DNA of 64,000 nucleotides, from positions 558,001 to 622,000 of the forward strand of contig NZ_CP040078.1 in NCBI RefSeq assembly GCF_005280735.1. The letters run 5' to 3'. Position 1 is the stretch's first letter. Each line of letters starts with the position of its first letter. Shown here in pieces: positions 33,665-41,657 of this stretch. This DNA comes from Trinickia violacea (GTDB taxonomy: Bacteria; Pseudomonadota; Gammaproteobacteria; Burkholderiales; Burkholderiaceae). A program made the translations under genes and the position numbers. Under the pieces are notes generated by a model. The model did no database searches, had not been told where the DNA came from, and was given only the letters and a program-made list of their open reading frames with translations.

Positions 33665-34446
33665 TGCATGTACCAGCCGTGGCTGACGATGAACGACTGG
33701 CCGGTGAGCGCCGCGCTCGGGAACGCCGAGAGGAACAGCACCGTCTGCGCGACGTCCTCGACCGTGGTGAACACGCCGTCCACCGTCTGGCCGAGCATCA
33801 CCTTCTTGACCACTTCCTCTTCGCTGATGCCGAGTTCCTTCGCTTGCTCGGGGATCTGCTTGTCGACGAGCGGCGTGCGCACGAAGCCCGGGCAGACCAC
33901 GTGCGAGCGCACGTTGTGCGCCGCGCCTTCCTTCGCCAGCACGCGCGCCAGGCCGAGCAGCGCATGCTTGGCCGCCACGTACGCCGACTTCAGCGGCGAC
34001 GCCTCATGCGAGTGCACCGAGCCCATGTAGATCACGACGCCGCCGCGATTGTCCTTGTACATGTGCTTGAGCGCGGCCTTGGTCGTGAGGAACGCGCCGT
34101 CGACGTGGATCGCCTGCATCTTCTTCCAGTCCGAGAACGAGTAGTTCTCGATCGGATTGACGATCTGGATACCGGCGTTCGACACGAGGATGTCGACCGA
34201 GCCGAATTCCGCGGCAACCTTATCGATGCCCTGGTTGACCGCTTCTTCGTTGGTGACGTCCATTGCGACGCCGACCGCCTTGCCGCCCTTTTGCTTGATC
34301 TCGTCGGCCACGGCTTGCGCGCCGGCCAGGTTCAAGTCGGCGATCGCCACCGCGGCGCCTTGGGCCGCGAGCACCAATGCGATTTCCTTGCCGATGCCGC
34401 TTGCTGCGCCGGTTACGACTGCGGTCTTACCGTTGAGTGTCGTCAT
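33661..34446 (-). CDS. bdhA: 3-hydroxybutyrate dehydrogenase
   Basis: This 261-residue SDR has TGAASGIGKEIA (13-24), ILVSNAGIQIVNPIENYSF, catalytic GSVHSHEASPLKSAYVAAKH and VVCPGFVRTPLVDKQIPEQA. The HSHEAS and FVRTPLVDKQIP segments are characteristic of D-3-hydroxybutyrate dehydrogenases. It interconverts 3-hydroxybutyrate and acetoacetate with NAD. Its upstream neighbour is acetoacetate decarboxylase, consistent with ketone-body/PHB metabolism. Confidence 0.93.
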   Translation of the reverse strand: MTTLNGKTAVVTGAASGIGKEIALVLAAQGAAVAIADLNLAGAQAVADEIKQKGGKAVGVAMDVTNEEAVNQGIDKVAAEFGSVDILVSNAGIQIVNPIENYSFSDWKKMQAIHVDGAFLTTKAALKHMYKDNRGGVVIYMGSVHSHEASPLKSAYVAAKHALLGLARVLAKEGAAHNVRSHVVCPGFVRTPLVDKQIPEQAKELGISEEEVVKKVMLGQTVDGVFTTVEDVAQTVLFLSAFPSAALTGQSFIVSHGWYMQ

Positions 34447-34504
34447 GTTCGTATCGTCCTGGTTGATGGGTTGTCGGTGTTTGCGTTAAGCAGGTTTTGC
34501 TGAT

Positions 34505-35245
34505 TTAGCGCGCGAGATAGTCGTGCACGACGGTGCCGAGGCCGAGCGTCAGGTCGGCAACCAGATGCCGCGCTTCGACGATCTCGAGCACAGGCAGATC
34601 GGCCACCGGCGCGAGCGCGTGATGCGCGAGCTGCAGCGATGCCGGGCCCGTCCATGCGCCCTTGAGCTTGATGTCTTCCAGGTAGTAGCGCACGAGCTCG
34701 CAGACGCGCGGCGAGCCGTCGACGTGAGGAATGATCTTCAGCAGATAGTTCGGAGCGGCCATGCGCTTCGTTTGTTCCGCAATATCGAGCTCTTTGTGCT
34801 TGTAGCCCATCGTGCCCGTGGCGACACGGACCGAACCGTAGTTGAGCGTGCCGAGCAGGTGGTCCGTGTCGACGTGCAGCGTCGGCTTGGCGAGCTTCTT
34901 CGGAAAGCCCCACAGCTCGCGGCCGCCGGCGATCGGCGGATGGTCGTCGAGATACATCGCGAGCGTGTAGCTGCCGGGCTTGCCTTCGTAGGTGACCGGA
35001 ATCACCTGTCCGCTTTCGGTGTAGTCGCCGAAGCCGGTCGAGTCGGCCATGCGGATGAATTCGTAGTGGACGTACGGATCGGTCACCTGGAGGGGCTCGG
35101 GGACGATCTCGCGGAGCAGGTCGAGATCGGTGCGGTAGGTGATGATGAGGAACTCACGGTCGTAGAACTTGTACGGACCCATCGGAAACGCCGGGCTCGT
35201 GAGCGGCATGGCAAATGCTTTCGAAACCACGCGGTCGGGACTCAT
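34505..35245 (-). CDS. adc: Acetoacetate decarboxylase
   Basis: This 246-residue protein has the family segments PLTSPAFPMGPYKFYDREF, ELWGFPKKLAKPTL and TMGYKHKEL, which holds the Schiff-base Lys region. The ATG at 35245 has an AAAGGAG ribosome site and was preferred to an ATG 15 codons further upstream. The enzyme converts acetoacetate to acetone and CO2. It is the first gene of the adc-bdh-patatin operon, whose promoter must lie in the long spacer upstream. Confidence 0.94.
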   Translation of the reverse strand: MSPDRVVSKAFAMPLTSPAFPMGPYKFYDREFLIITYRTDLDLLREIVPEPLQVTDPYVHYEFIRMADSTGFGDYTESGQVIPVTYEGKPGSYTLAMYLDDHPPIAGGRELWGFPKKLAKPTLHVDTDHLLGTLNYGSVRVATGTMGYKHKELDIAEQTKRMAAPNYLLKIIPHVDGSPRVCELVRYYLEDIKLKGAWTGPASLQLAHHALAPVADLPVLEIVEARHLVADLTLGLGTVVHDYLAR

Positions 35246-35517
35246 AGGTACTCCTTTAAAAAGCGTTGGCCGAGGAAAACGTGCCGACATCGTATATGGA
35301 GGTTGTGTCTTTCGCGAGTCGAGAGTGGGGAACAGATTGTTGCGTTTTCTGCGCCAAACGGCGGGCTAACGAGAATAACACCGTCTCATTAATGAGGTTA
35401 AACGGATAATCTGAGGCGAAAATTAAGGTGCGTGGCCGGTGACTGGTCGCGATGCGCAGCACACGGCGATAGCTGTGCCGCGAGCCAGTATGTCGTGAGT
35501 GTGCCGAGGCGCGACGC

Positions 35518-35539
35518 CAAAGGTGAGCGTTTTCGGGAG
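35518..35539 (+). repeat. 22-base direct repeat, copy 1
   Basis: The core is AGGTGAGCGTTTTCGGGAG preceded by CAA, identical to the copy at 35708-35729 with a 190-base period. It is followed by GGCTTCGCG. The origin is unknown. Confidence 0.7.
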
Positions 35540-35707
35540 GGCTTCGCGGAGGATGAAACGGGCGGCGCGTTTTCGCGGAGGCCGGGTGCTGGCGCGCGGA
35601 AAAATTCACGCAGCGTGCTTGTTTTTGCGGGGAAAACGAGCGGAATTGAAGTGCTCAGGTGAGCGGCGACGGCGCCATGGCTCACCGTCTAAACGGCCGA
35701 GCGAGCA

Positions 35708-35729
35708 CAAAGGTGAGCGTTTTCGGGAG
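35708..35729 (+). repeat. 22-base direct repeat, copy 2
   Basis: This is identical over 22 bases to the copy at 35518-35539 and is followed by CCTTTGCGCGGGTGAGGC. A related GGTGAGCGGCG lies between the two copies. Confidence 0.7.
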
Positions 35730-35792
35730 CCTTTGCGCGGGTGAGGCGGTGACTGTTGCGGACCCGCCCGTGTAGAAGAAACCGCTAGCGGG

Positions 35793-36023
35793 CTAGCCGG
35801 CGTAGATGGTCATGTCGAATTCCGCTTGCGTCCCTGCTGCGCGTTCCTGGTGTTCGCTCTGGATCGGCTGGTCCGGCGAGGACGTGGGCGGCTCGGGCTC
35901 GCTGGCCTCGGCGGCCAGCGCCGCCAGTTCGGCGGCTTGGCGGGCATCGCGCAGCGCGGTACAGCGCTGGGCCCGCCGGATGTCGGAGAGTGTGCGAACC
36001 AGGCGCATCGTCCTTTTCGACAT
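35793..36023 (-). CDS. Small hypothetical protein
   Basis: This 76-residue protein has a strong GGAAGGAG ribosome site seven bases before the ATG at 36023, which argues for a real gene. The N-terminal half is basic and helical (MSKRTMRLVRTLSDIRRAQR, then ALRDARQAAELAALAAEA). The C-terminal half is Pro/Ser/Glu/Gln-rich and probably disordered. I recognise no family. A short GCTAG-CGGG-CTAGC hairpin followed by TTTCTTCT on the minus strand overlaps its stop codon and may terminate it. Confidence 0.65.
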   Translation of the reverse strand: MSKRTMRLVRTLSDIRRAQRCTALRDARQAAELAALAAEASEPEPPTSSPDQPIQSEHQERAAGTQAEFDMTIYAG

Positions 36024-36598
36024 GGCTTTCTCCTTCCGTTGCAGTCGCAACTTGATAAAGCACTTTAAGTTTACTGCGCGGAGGGCTGATGTATAAGGCT
36101 CTTTGTGGTTATGGCAACAGTTTGACGGGAAAATCCCAAGGTTTCTCGGTTGTGCAAGGGGAGGGTCAAGAAAGAGGGCGCGATTGCCGATAAAACGCTG
36201 ACGAATACCTTGCGCACCTTGCAGGCGTGTTCGAAGCACTGAAAACGGCACAGCGTATGAGGAAACGAAATGAGCGACGCGTGTACCTTCAACACAAGGA
36301 TATTGCCCAAACTAATTTGCTTATTCGAATTGCCAATAGTTCTAAGCAATCTTTCTATTAAATTGAATCAATCATTCTAAAGGCTTTCAATATTTAAGGG
36401 CGATTCCAGCTTTCCCCGCTAAATGATTGAATTTACTGATGTGAAAGCCATCGGAAAGAAAATTTTTCAAATAACGCCCTAAAGAATCCCCTGCGGCTGT
36501 CGAAAACGTCATAACAATGCGCGCGTGCATAAGCATTCGCCCAAACAAACAAGACCAATTGAGAACCCGTAGCGCACCCGGCGCCGGGTTACATTCGA
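36024..36598. other. AT-rich intergenic region upstream of the TPS/CDI island
   Basis: About 575 bases lie between divergent genes. The part from about 36280 to 36520 is markedly richer in A and T than the window average. It must hold the promoter of the exoprotein operon. I see no coding frame with a ribosome site. Candidate -35/-10 pairs are too many to choose from. Its composition would suit silencing by an H-NS/MvaT-type protein (inference). Confidence 0.5.
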
Positions 36599-38773
36599 AT
36601 GAAAAACCGGTATCGAGGCCGGCGCGCAAGCAATGGGGGCTTGCGCGCCTTGCAGTGTTTTGCCCTTCTTTTTTCGGCGTTACCCGCTGCGGTATTGGCC
36701 GCAGGCATCGTCCCAGATGGCGGGACGGCGACATCGGTTTCAACGGCCGCAAATGGGCGGCAAACGGTCAATATAGCGCCGGCATTTTCCGGCGTATCAC
36801 AGAACACATATAACTCATTCAACGTTAGCGCTGCCGGTGCGACGCTGAATAACACCGGCATTAATGCCCGGACCATCGTCAATCAAGTCACCAGTACCAA
36901 TCCGAGCTTGATTGAAGGGCAGATCAGCGTGAGCGGCCCGAACGCCAATGTGGTGCTCGCCAATCCGAACGGCATTACCGTCAACGGCGGCTCGTTTCAG
37001 AACATCGGGCACGTCGCATTGACGACGGGCCAAGTCAGTTTCAACGATTTGCAAATCGCCCCTGGTGTCGTCCAGCGCAATGTCGTTTTGAATACGACAT
37101 CCGGCACCATTGTGGTCGGCCCGCAGGGCCTTTCCGGCGCGCTCGTCGGCTTGGACCTGATCGCGAAGAACATTGCCGTCAACGGTCCGCTGACCAACAG
37201 CTTCACCTCGCCGACGGCCTATGTGCGCCTTGTCGGCGGAACCGAGCAGGCGACCCTGAACACCGGCCTGTCGCCGACCGATAACGCCAACGATTGGCTG
37301 ACCGTCCAAGCGCCCGCGACACCCGCGACGGCGAATTCCGTCGCCGTCGACATCACGGCGGCCGGCAGCGTGACCAGCGGACGTGTTGTGCTGATCGTGA
37401 CCGACCGCGGCCCAGGCGTGGCGAGCGCCGGCCCGCTCAACGCAACGCTCGGCGATTTCACGCTGACCTCGAACGGTAGCGTGCAGATTTCGAACACGAC
37501 GGTCTCGGTAGCGCAGAACGCCAATCTGCAAGTGCAGGACGCGATCACGCTGACCGATACGCAATTCAACGTCAGCAACGGCACGGCGACGCTTGCGGCT
37601 TCCCTGCCTGTCACGCTGACCGGCAGCGGCCTGATCGCGAGCGGCGGCATCTCGGTGACGGGCGGCGGCATTACGCTGCAGCCGGACAGCAACCAGACGG
37701 GCTCGACCATCGCCTCGGCGAACTCCGGGGTCGTGCTGACGAGCACGGGCGACATCACGAATATCGGCTCGCTCGTGCAAGGGCAGACGCGAATCGCCAA
37801 CGATTCGGCGTCGCTTGGCGCCGTCACGCTCAACGCCGCGGGCGACGTCCTGAATCAATCCAAGCCGAGCACGGGCCTGGGCATCCTGTTCGGCGTGAAC
37901 GACGACGTCTCGGTGACGGCCGGCGGCAACGTGATCAACGAGGACGCCCGCATCCTGTCGAACCAGAACGTAGCGATCGCGGCGGCCGGCGACGTGAACA
38001 ACATCGTCGACCACTCGACAGGCGTCAACAACGGCGCGGAGTCGAGCTATTCGAACCGGGGTTGGAGCTTTCTGTTCTTCACGCATCGCAACGACGGCTT
38101 CTCGATCGATTACGGCGAGTTGAGCGATCCGCAGAAGCTGTCGTACATCACGGCGGCAGGGGGCGACGTCACGATTCACGGCAACAACGTGTCGAACGTG
38201 GGCGGCTCGATTCTCGCGGACGCAGGCAACACAGCCGACACCGGCAACATCTCGATCACCGCGAACCATTCGCTGCTCACGCAAGCGGTCTTCACGGGCC
38301 AGGTGAACTACAACCAATCGTGCTTCATCTTCTGCCACTCGAGCGCATCGAGCACGGTTCAGGCATTTGGCGGCGTGATCGAAGCGAACACGAACATTGA
38401 TCTGAAGGCCGGCACGCAGATCACGAATACGGGCGGCATGGTGCTCGCGCTCGGCACGCTGACGCTCGATGCGCCTAAAACGCTCGCGCAGGGCGTACTC
38501 GGCTATAGCGCAATCAATCGCGACAACGACCTCAAGGCGTGGTTCGGCAACGCTTGGGGGACCATTTACGCGTCCGACACCGGCGGCATCTTCAGCGGCG
38601 GCTCAGGACAGGTCGAGCTCACCGGCGAGGGCGTGATCGACGGCGGCGCGTTCAGCGCGCCGGGCGGCGTGAACGCGGCAGGCGGCATCGTCACGATCAG
38701 CAAGCCGTACACGCAGCCGGTGACGGTCGGCGCTCACAATCACATCGGGCTCGTTTCATGGCTCGGCCTGTGA
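36599..38773 (+). CDS. Two-partner secretion exoprotein (haemagglutinin type), short
   Basis: This 724-residue TpsA protein has a signal peptide to about residue 35 (CFALLFSALPAAVLA). The TPS/haemagglutination domain follows (about 36-290: VNIAPAFSGVSQNTYNSFNV; VVLANPNGITVNGGSFQNIG). The rest is beta-helix-type repeats rich in Gly, Asn and Thr. It lacks any pre-toxin or toxin region, so it is probably an adhesin or a matrix protein rather than an inhibitor. An RCFIFCHSS-like Cys pair (SCFIFCHS) lies near residue 580. The 3' end overlaps the tpsB start by 16 bases, so both are made together. Confidence 0.9.
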   Translation: MKNRYRGRRASNGGLRALQCFALLFSALPAAVLAAGIVPDGGTATSVSTAANGRQTVNIAPAFSGVSQNTYNSFNVSAAGATLNNTGINARTIVNQVTSTNPSLIEGQISVSGPNANVVLANPNGITVNGGSFQNIGHVALTTGQVSFNDLQIAPGVVQRNVVLNTTSGTIVVGPQGLSGALVGLDLIAKNIAVNGPLTNSFTSPTAYVRLVGGTEQATLNTGLSPTDNANDWLTVQAPATPATANSVAVDITAAGSVTSGRVVLIVTDRGPGVASAGPLNATLGDFTLTSNGSVQISNTTVSVAQNANLQVQDAITLTDTQFNVSNGTATLAASLPVTLTGSGLIASGGISVTGGGITLQPDSNQTGSTIASANSGVVLTSTGDITNIGSLVQGQTRIANDSASLGAVTLNAAGDVLNQSKPSTGLGILFGVNDDVSVTAGGNVINEDARILSNQNVAIAAAGDVNNIVDHSTGVNNGAESSYSNRGWSFLFFTHRNDGFSIDYGELSDPQKLSYITAAGGDVTIHGNNVSNVGGSILADAGNTADTGNISITANHSLLTQAVFTGQVNYNQSCFIFCHSSASSTVQAFGGVIEANTNIDLKAGTQITNTGGMVLALGTLTLDAPKTLAQGVLGYSAINRDNDLKAWFGNAWGTIYASDTGGIFSGGSGQVELTGEGVIDGGAFSAPGGVNAAGGIVTISKPYTQPVTVGAHNHIGLVSWLGL

Positions 38774-40593
38774 GGCGCCGTCTGCCCGGCGTGGCGAAGT
38801 GCGCGCTCGCGCTCTTGGCGGGCGCGGCCGCGGCGCGGGCCTGGGCGCAGACGCCGCCGGGCGCGCCCCCGCTGCCTGGCGGTGGTGCGTTGCCGGGCGG
38901 CGCGTTGCCGTTCAGGCCCGAGCAAGACCCGGGGCAACGCCTTCTGCAAGAACAGCGCGACCAGCAGCGCCAGCAGCAGCTTCAACAGGCGCCTGCGCAG
39001 ATCGCCGTGCCGGCACAGCCCACGCTGCCGAACCTGCCCGAAGGCGCGGACATCGACACGCTGCCCGACGTCGAGCCGATGTTCGACATCGAGCACATCG
39101 ATTTCATCGGCGACAAGGTGTTGAGCCAGCGCGAGCTGACCGCCGTCGCCAAGCCGTTCATCGGCAAGCGCCTCGGACGCAACCGCATCAACCTGTTGCT
39201 CCGGCGCGTGACCGAGGCGTTCATCGCGCACGGCTACATCACGACGCGGGCCTACTTGGGCCCGCAAAACCTCGCGTCCGGCACGCTCAAAATCAATATC
39301 GTGGCGGGCCGCGTGGCGGCGTTTACGCTGAACGGCAAGCCGCTGCGTCCGCGCGATCCCAACGCAACCCTGCTCGAAACGCACGGCGGCGGCCTGCTGA
39401 CCGACGCCGGCACAGCATGGGCGTTCGGCGACAGCCAGGGCGATGTGTTGCGCTTGCCGGATCTGGAGCAAGGCGTCGACCAGATCAACCGGCTGCGGCG
39501 CAACCAGGCCGAGATTCAGATCATGCCGGGACAGTCGCCCGGCGATTCGATCGTGGCGATCACGAACCACTACGGCGACCGCTTCTACTACGACGTCGGC
39601 ATCGACAACTACGGCAGCTCGCAGACCGGCACGCTGCGCTATCGCGCCGACGCCGAAGCGGACAACCTGTTCGGCCTGCAGGAATCGCTCTCGCTCAACT
39701 ACGTCGGCACCGAGGACACCAACGCGCTCGTGTTCTCGGCGGCGGTGCCATACGGCTATCAGACCTTCAGCTACACGACGTCGCTCTCCGAGTATCAGCA
39801 GACGATCGGCGACACCGCGCTGCTCGAAGGCCGCACGTTCAGCCAGATGCTTGGGTGGAACGACGTGCTCACGCGCTCGCGCACCGGCAACATCAGCCTC
39901 GACGTGGCGCTCAACAAGATGCGCATCGAACGCAACCTGAACGGCTTCTTCTTGTCGCCGCAGGATTTGACGGTGCTGCGCGTGGGCGTCAACGGCTTGT
40001 ATCGATTCGTCTCGCGCGATCAGGGCGCTGCGGCGACCTGGGACGTCGGCATCTCGCAGGGCCTGCCGTGGCTCGGCGCGAGCCATGACGCGTCGGACAT
40101 CGACAGCACCGACGCGCACAGTCAATTCACCAAGGCCGACGCCAACGGCACGCTGCAAATCTCACTCGGCACGCTCGGCAAAACCGCGTGGACGTATCGC
40201 GGCACGCTGCGCGGCCAATTCAGCCCGGTCGCGATGTTCGGCAACGAGCAGATCTTCCTCGGCGGCATGGACTCCGTGCGCGGCTTCACCGAGGGCGGGA
40301 TCAGCGGCGACAGCGGCATCTATCTGCGCAACGAAGCGGCCTGGCAGAACGCACCCGCGTGGCGCGACGCGCGCATCGAGCCGTACGTGTTTCTCGACGG
40401 CGGCAAGGCGCATCTGGTCGCGCAAGGCGGCTGGCCGACGCTCGTCGGCACGGGCGTCGGCGCACGCGCGCAATGGCGCATCGGCAAACAAACGATTTCG
40501 AGCGAGGTGCTGCTCGGGCAAGCCCTCATTCAGCCGGCCGCACTCGGTAGGAAAGCGACCGTGCTGCTCGCCACTCTCAACTGGTCCGAATAG
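38758..40593 (+). CDS. TpsB outer-membrane transporter (ShlB/FhaC/CdiB family)
   Basis: This 611-residue protein has a signal peptide (to about residue 29, AAAARAWA). A Pro/Gly- and Gln-rich linker follows (about 30-85), then POTRA domains (about 100-250, starting DIEHIDFIGDKVLSQREL). A 16-strand barrel completes it, with the conserved loop-6 motif VRGF in GGMDSVRGFTEGG near residue 507. It threads TpsA proteins across the outer membrane. The ATG at 38758 lies inside the previous gene. As the only TpsB here, it probably serves both the short exoprotein and the large CdiA-like protein. Confidence 0.94.
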   Translation: MARPVRRRLPGVAKCALALLAGAAAARAWAQTPPGAPPLPGGGALPGGALPFRPEQDPGQRLLQEQRDQQRQQQLQQAPAQIAVPAQPTLPNLPEGADIDTLPDVEPMFDIEHIDFIGDKVLSQRELTAVAKPFIGKRLGRNRINLLLRRVTEAFIAHGYITTRAYLGPQNLASGTLKINIVAGRVAAFTLNGKPLRPRDPNATLLETHGGGLLTDAGTAWAFGDSQGDVLRLPDLEQGVDQINRLRRNQAEIQIMPGQSPGDSIVAITNHYGDRFYYDVGIDNYGSSQTGTLRYRADAEADNLFGLQESLSLNYVGTEDTNALVFSAAVPYGYQTFSYTTSLSEYQQTIGDTALLEGRTFSQMLGWNDVLTRSRTGNISLDVALNKMRIERNLNGFFLSPQDLTVLRVGVNGLYRFVSRDQGAAATWDVGISQGLPWLGASHDASDIDSTDAHSQFTKADANGTLQISLGTLGKTAWTYRGTLRGQFSPVAMFGNEQIFLGGMDSVRGFTEGGISGDSGIYLRNEAAWQNAPAWRDARIEPYVFLDGGKAHLVAQGGWPTLVGTGVGARAQWRIGKQTISSEVLLGQALIQPAALGRKATVLLATLNWSE

Positions 40594-40609
40594 AAGATAG
40601 GAGAACCCA

Positions 40610-41509
40610 ATGAACCATCGATCGAATCCGCGATTCACGACTTTCGCAAGCGCGCTTTGTCTCGCGCTTGCCGCGACGCTCGCGCCGGCTGCTCACGCGG
40701 CTAGCCAGCCTTCGAAAACGGACAAAGCCGCTGCGCCACAAAGCGCATCGGCCCCGTTGCCCGCCAACGCGATTGCCCGCGTGAACAACGTGCTGATCAC
40801 GCAGGACGAACTCGATCAGGCCGTGCGCGCGACGAATGCGCCCGATACGCCCCAGTTGCGCACCGGCTTGAAGAACCAGCTGATCGCGCGCGAGCTGTTC
40901 CGCCAAGCGGCGGCCAAGGCGCACTACGACACGAAGCCGCAAGTGATCGCCGCAGTCGAGCAGGCCAAGACGATTGCGATGACGCAGGCGTACCTGCGCG
41001 ACCAAGTGAAGCCCGCGCCCGTCACCGACGCCGACGTGAAGGCGAAGTACGACGCGATCGTCGCGACGCTCGGCGAGAACGAATACAAGCCGAGCGTGAT
41101 CGCGGTGAAGGACGCCGATACCGCGAACAAGATCCTCGACCAATTGAAGAAGGGCACGGATTTCGCGCAGCTCGCCAAGCAGTACAGCCAGGGCCCGAAC
41201 GCTGCGCAAGGCGGCGCGCTGAACTGGATCTCGTTCAAGACGCCGATTCAACCGGGCAACACGCAGAACTGGCCGCAGCCGCTGGCGGAAGCGCTGGTGA
41301 AGCTGCCGCAAGGCGCGGTATCGAGCGCGCCGGTACAAGTGGGCGACGTCTACTGGATCTTGCGCGTCGATGAAAAGCGTCCGACGCAGGTGCCGCAACT
41401 CGATCAGGCGCAGGCCGAATTGCGCAAACAGCTCGAACAGATCGCGCTTGAGAAAGCGACGGCGCAGGTCGTCGGGTATCTCGTGAAGAACGCGCAGATC
41501 CAGCAGTAA
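40610..41509 (+). CDS. Periplasmic parvulin-type peptidyl-prolyl isomerase
   Basis: This 299-residue PpiC/SurA-like protein has a signal peptide (ALCLALAATLAPAAHA). An N-terminal SurA-type helical region follows (NNVLITQDELDQAVRATN), then a parvulin domain at about 150-255 (ILDQLKKGTDFAQLAKQYSQ; GGALNWISFKTPIQPG). A C-terminal helix ends in NAQIQQ. It lies 16 bases after tpsB with an AGGAGA ribosome site, inside the exoprotein operon. By analogy with Bordetella Par27, which assists FHA, it probably keeps the large exoproteins unfolded for TpsB. Confidence 0.93.
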   Translation: MNHRSNPRFTTFASALCLALAATLAPAAHAASQPSKTDKAAAPQSASAPLPANAIARVNNVLITQDELDQAVRATNAPDTPQLRTGLKNQLIARELFRQAAAKAHYDTKPQVIAAVEQAKTIAMTQAYLRDQVKPAPVTDADVKAKYDAIVATLGENEYKPSVIAVKDADTANKILDQLKKGTDFAQLAKQYSQGPNAAQGGALNWISFKTPIQPGNTQNWPQPLAEALVKLPQGAVSSAPVQVGDVYWILRVDEKRPTQVPQLDQAQAELRKQLEQIALEKATAQVVGYLVKNAQIQQ

Positions 41510-41657
41510 CGCAGTAACAGCAGCCTCGAGAAGCCACACCGCACGGCGCGCAATAACGGGCACATAAGCCCGGACGCGCCGTGCTCCGCCGGCTGGCCGG
41601 CCGGCGAGCGATCGCATGAAACGCAGCGAATAACAACGAAGAACGATCGATAACGAT

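Larger units (their letters stand above)
35246..35792. other. Intergenic region, 547 bases, with direct repeats
   Basis: This region contains the adc promoter and leader and the 3' end of a small minus-strand gene. A palindromic CTCATTAATGAG lies at 35389-35400. Two copies of a 22-base direct repeat are present. Small plus-strand frames (about 35432-35744) only echo the repeats as peptide KGERFRE and look non-coding. Confidence 0.55.

Noticed and set aside
35432..35744. Two small plus-strand frames in the adc upstream region
   Set aside because: They have no ribosome site and no similarity beyond the peptide created by the direct repeat.
36280..36598. Specific -35/-10 promoter for the exoprotein operon
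   Set aside because: The AT-rich sequence offers several equally weak candidates, so none could be chosen from sequence alone.
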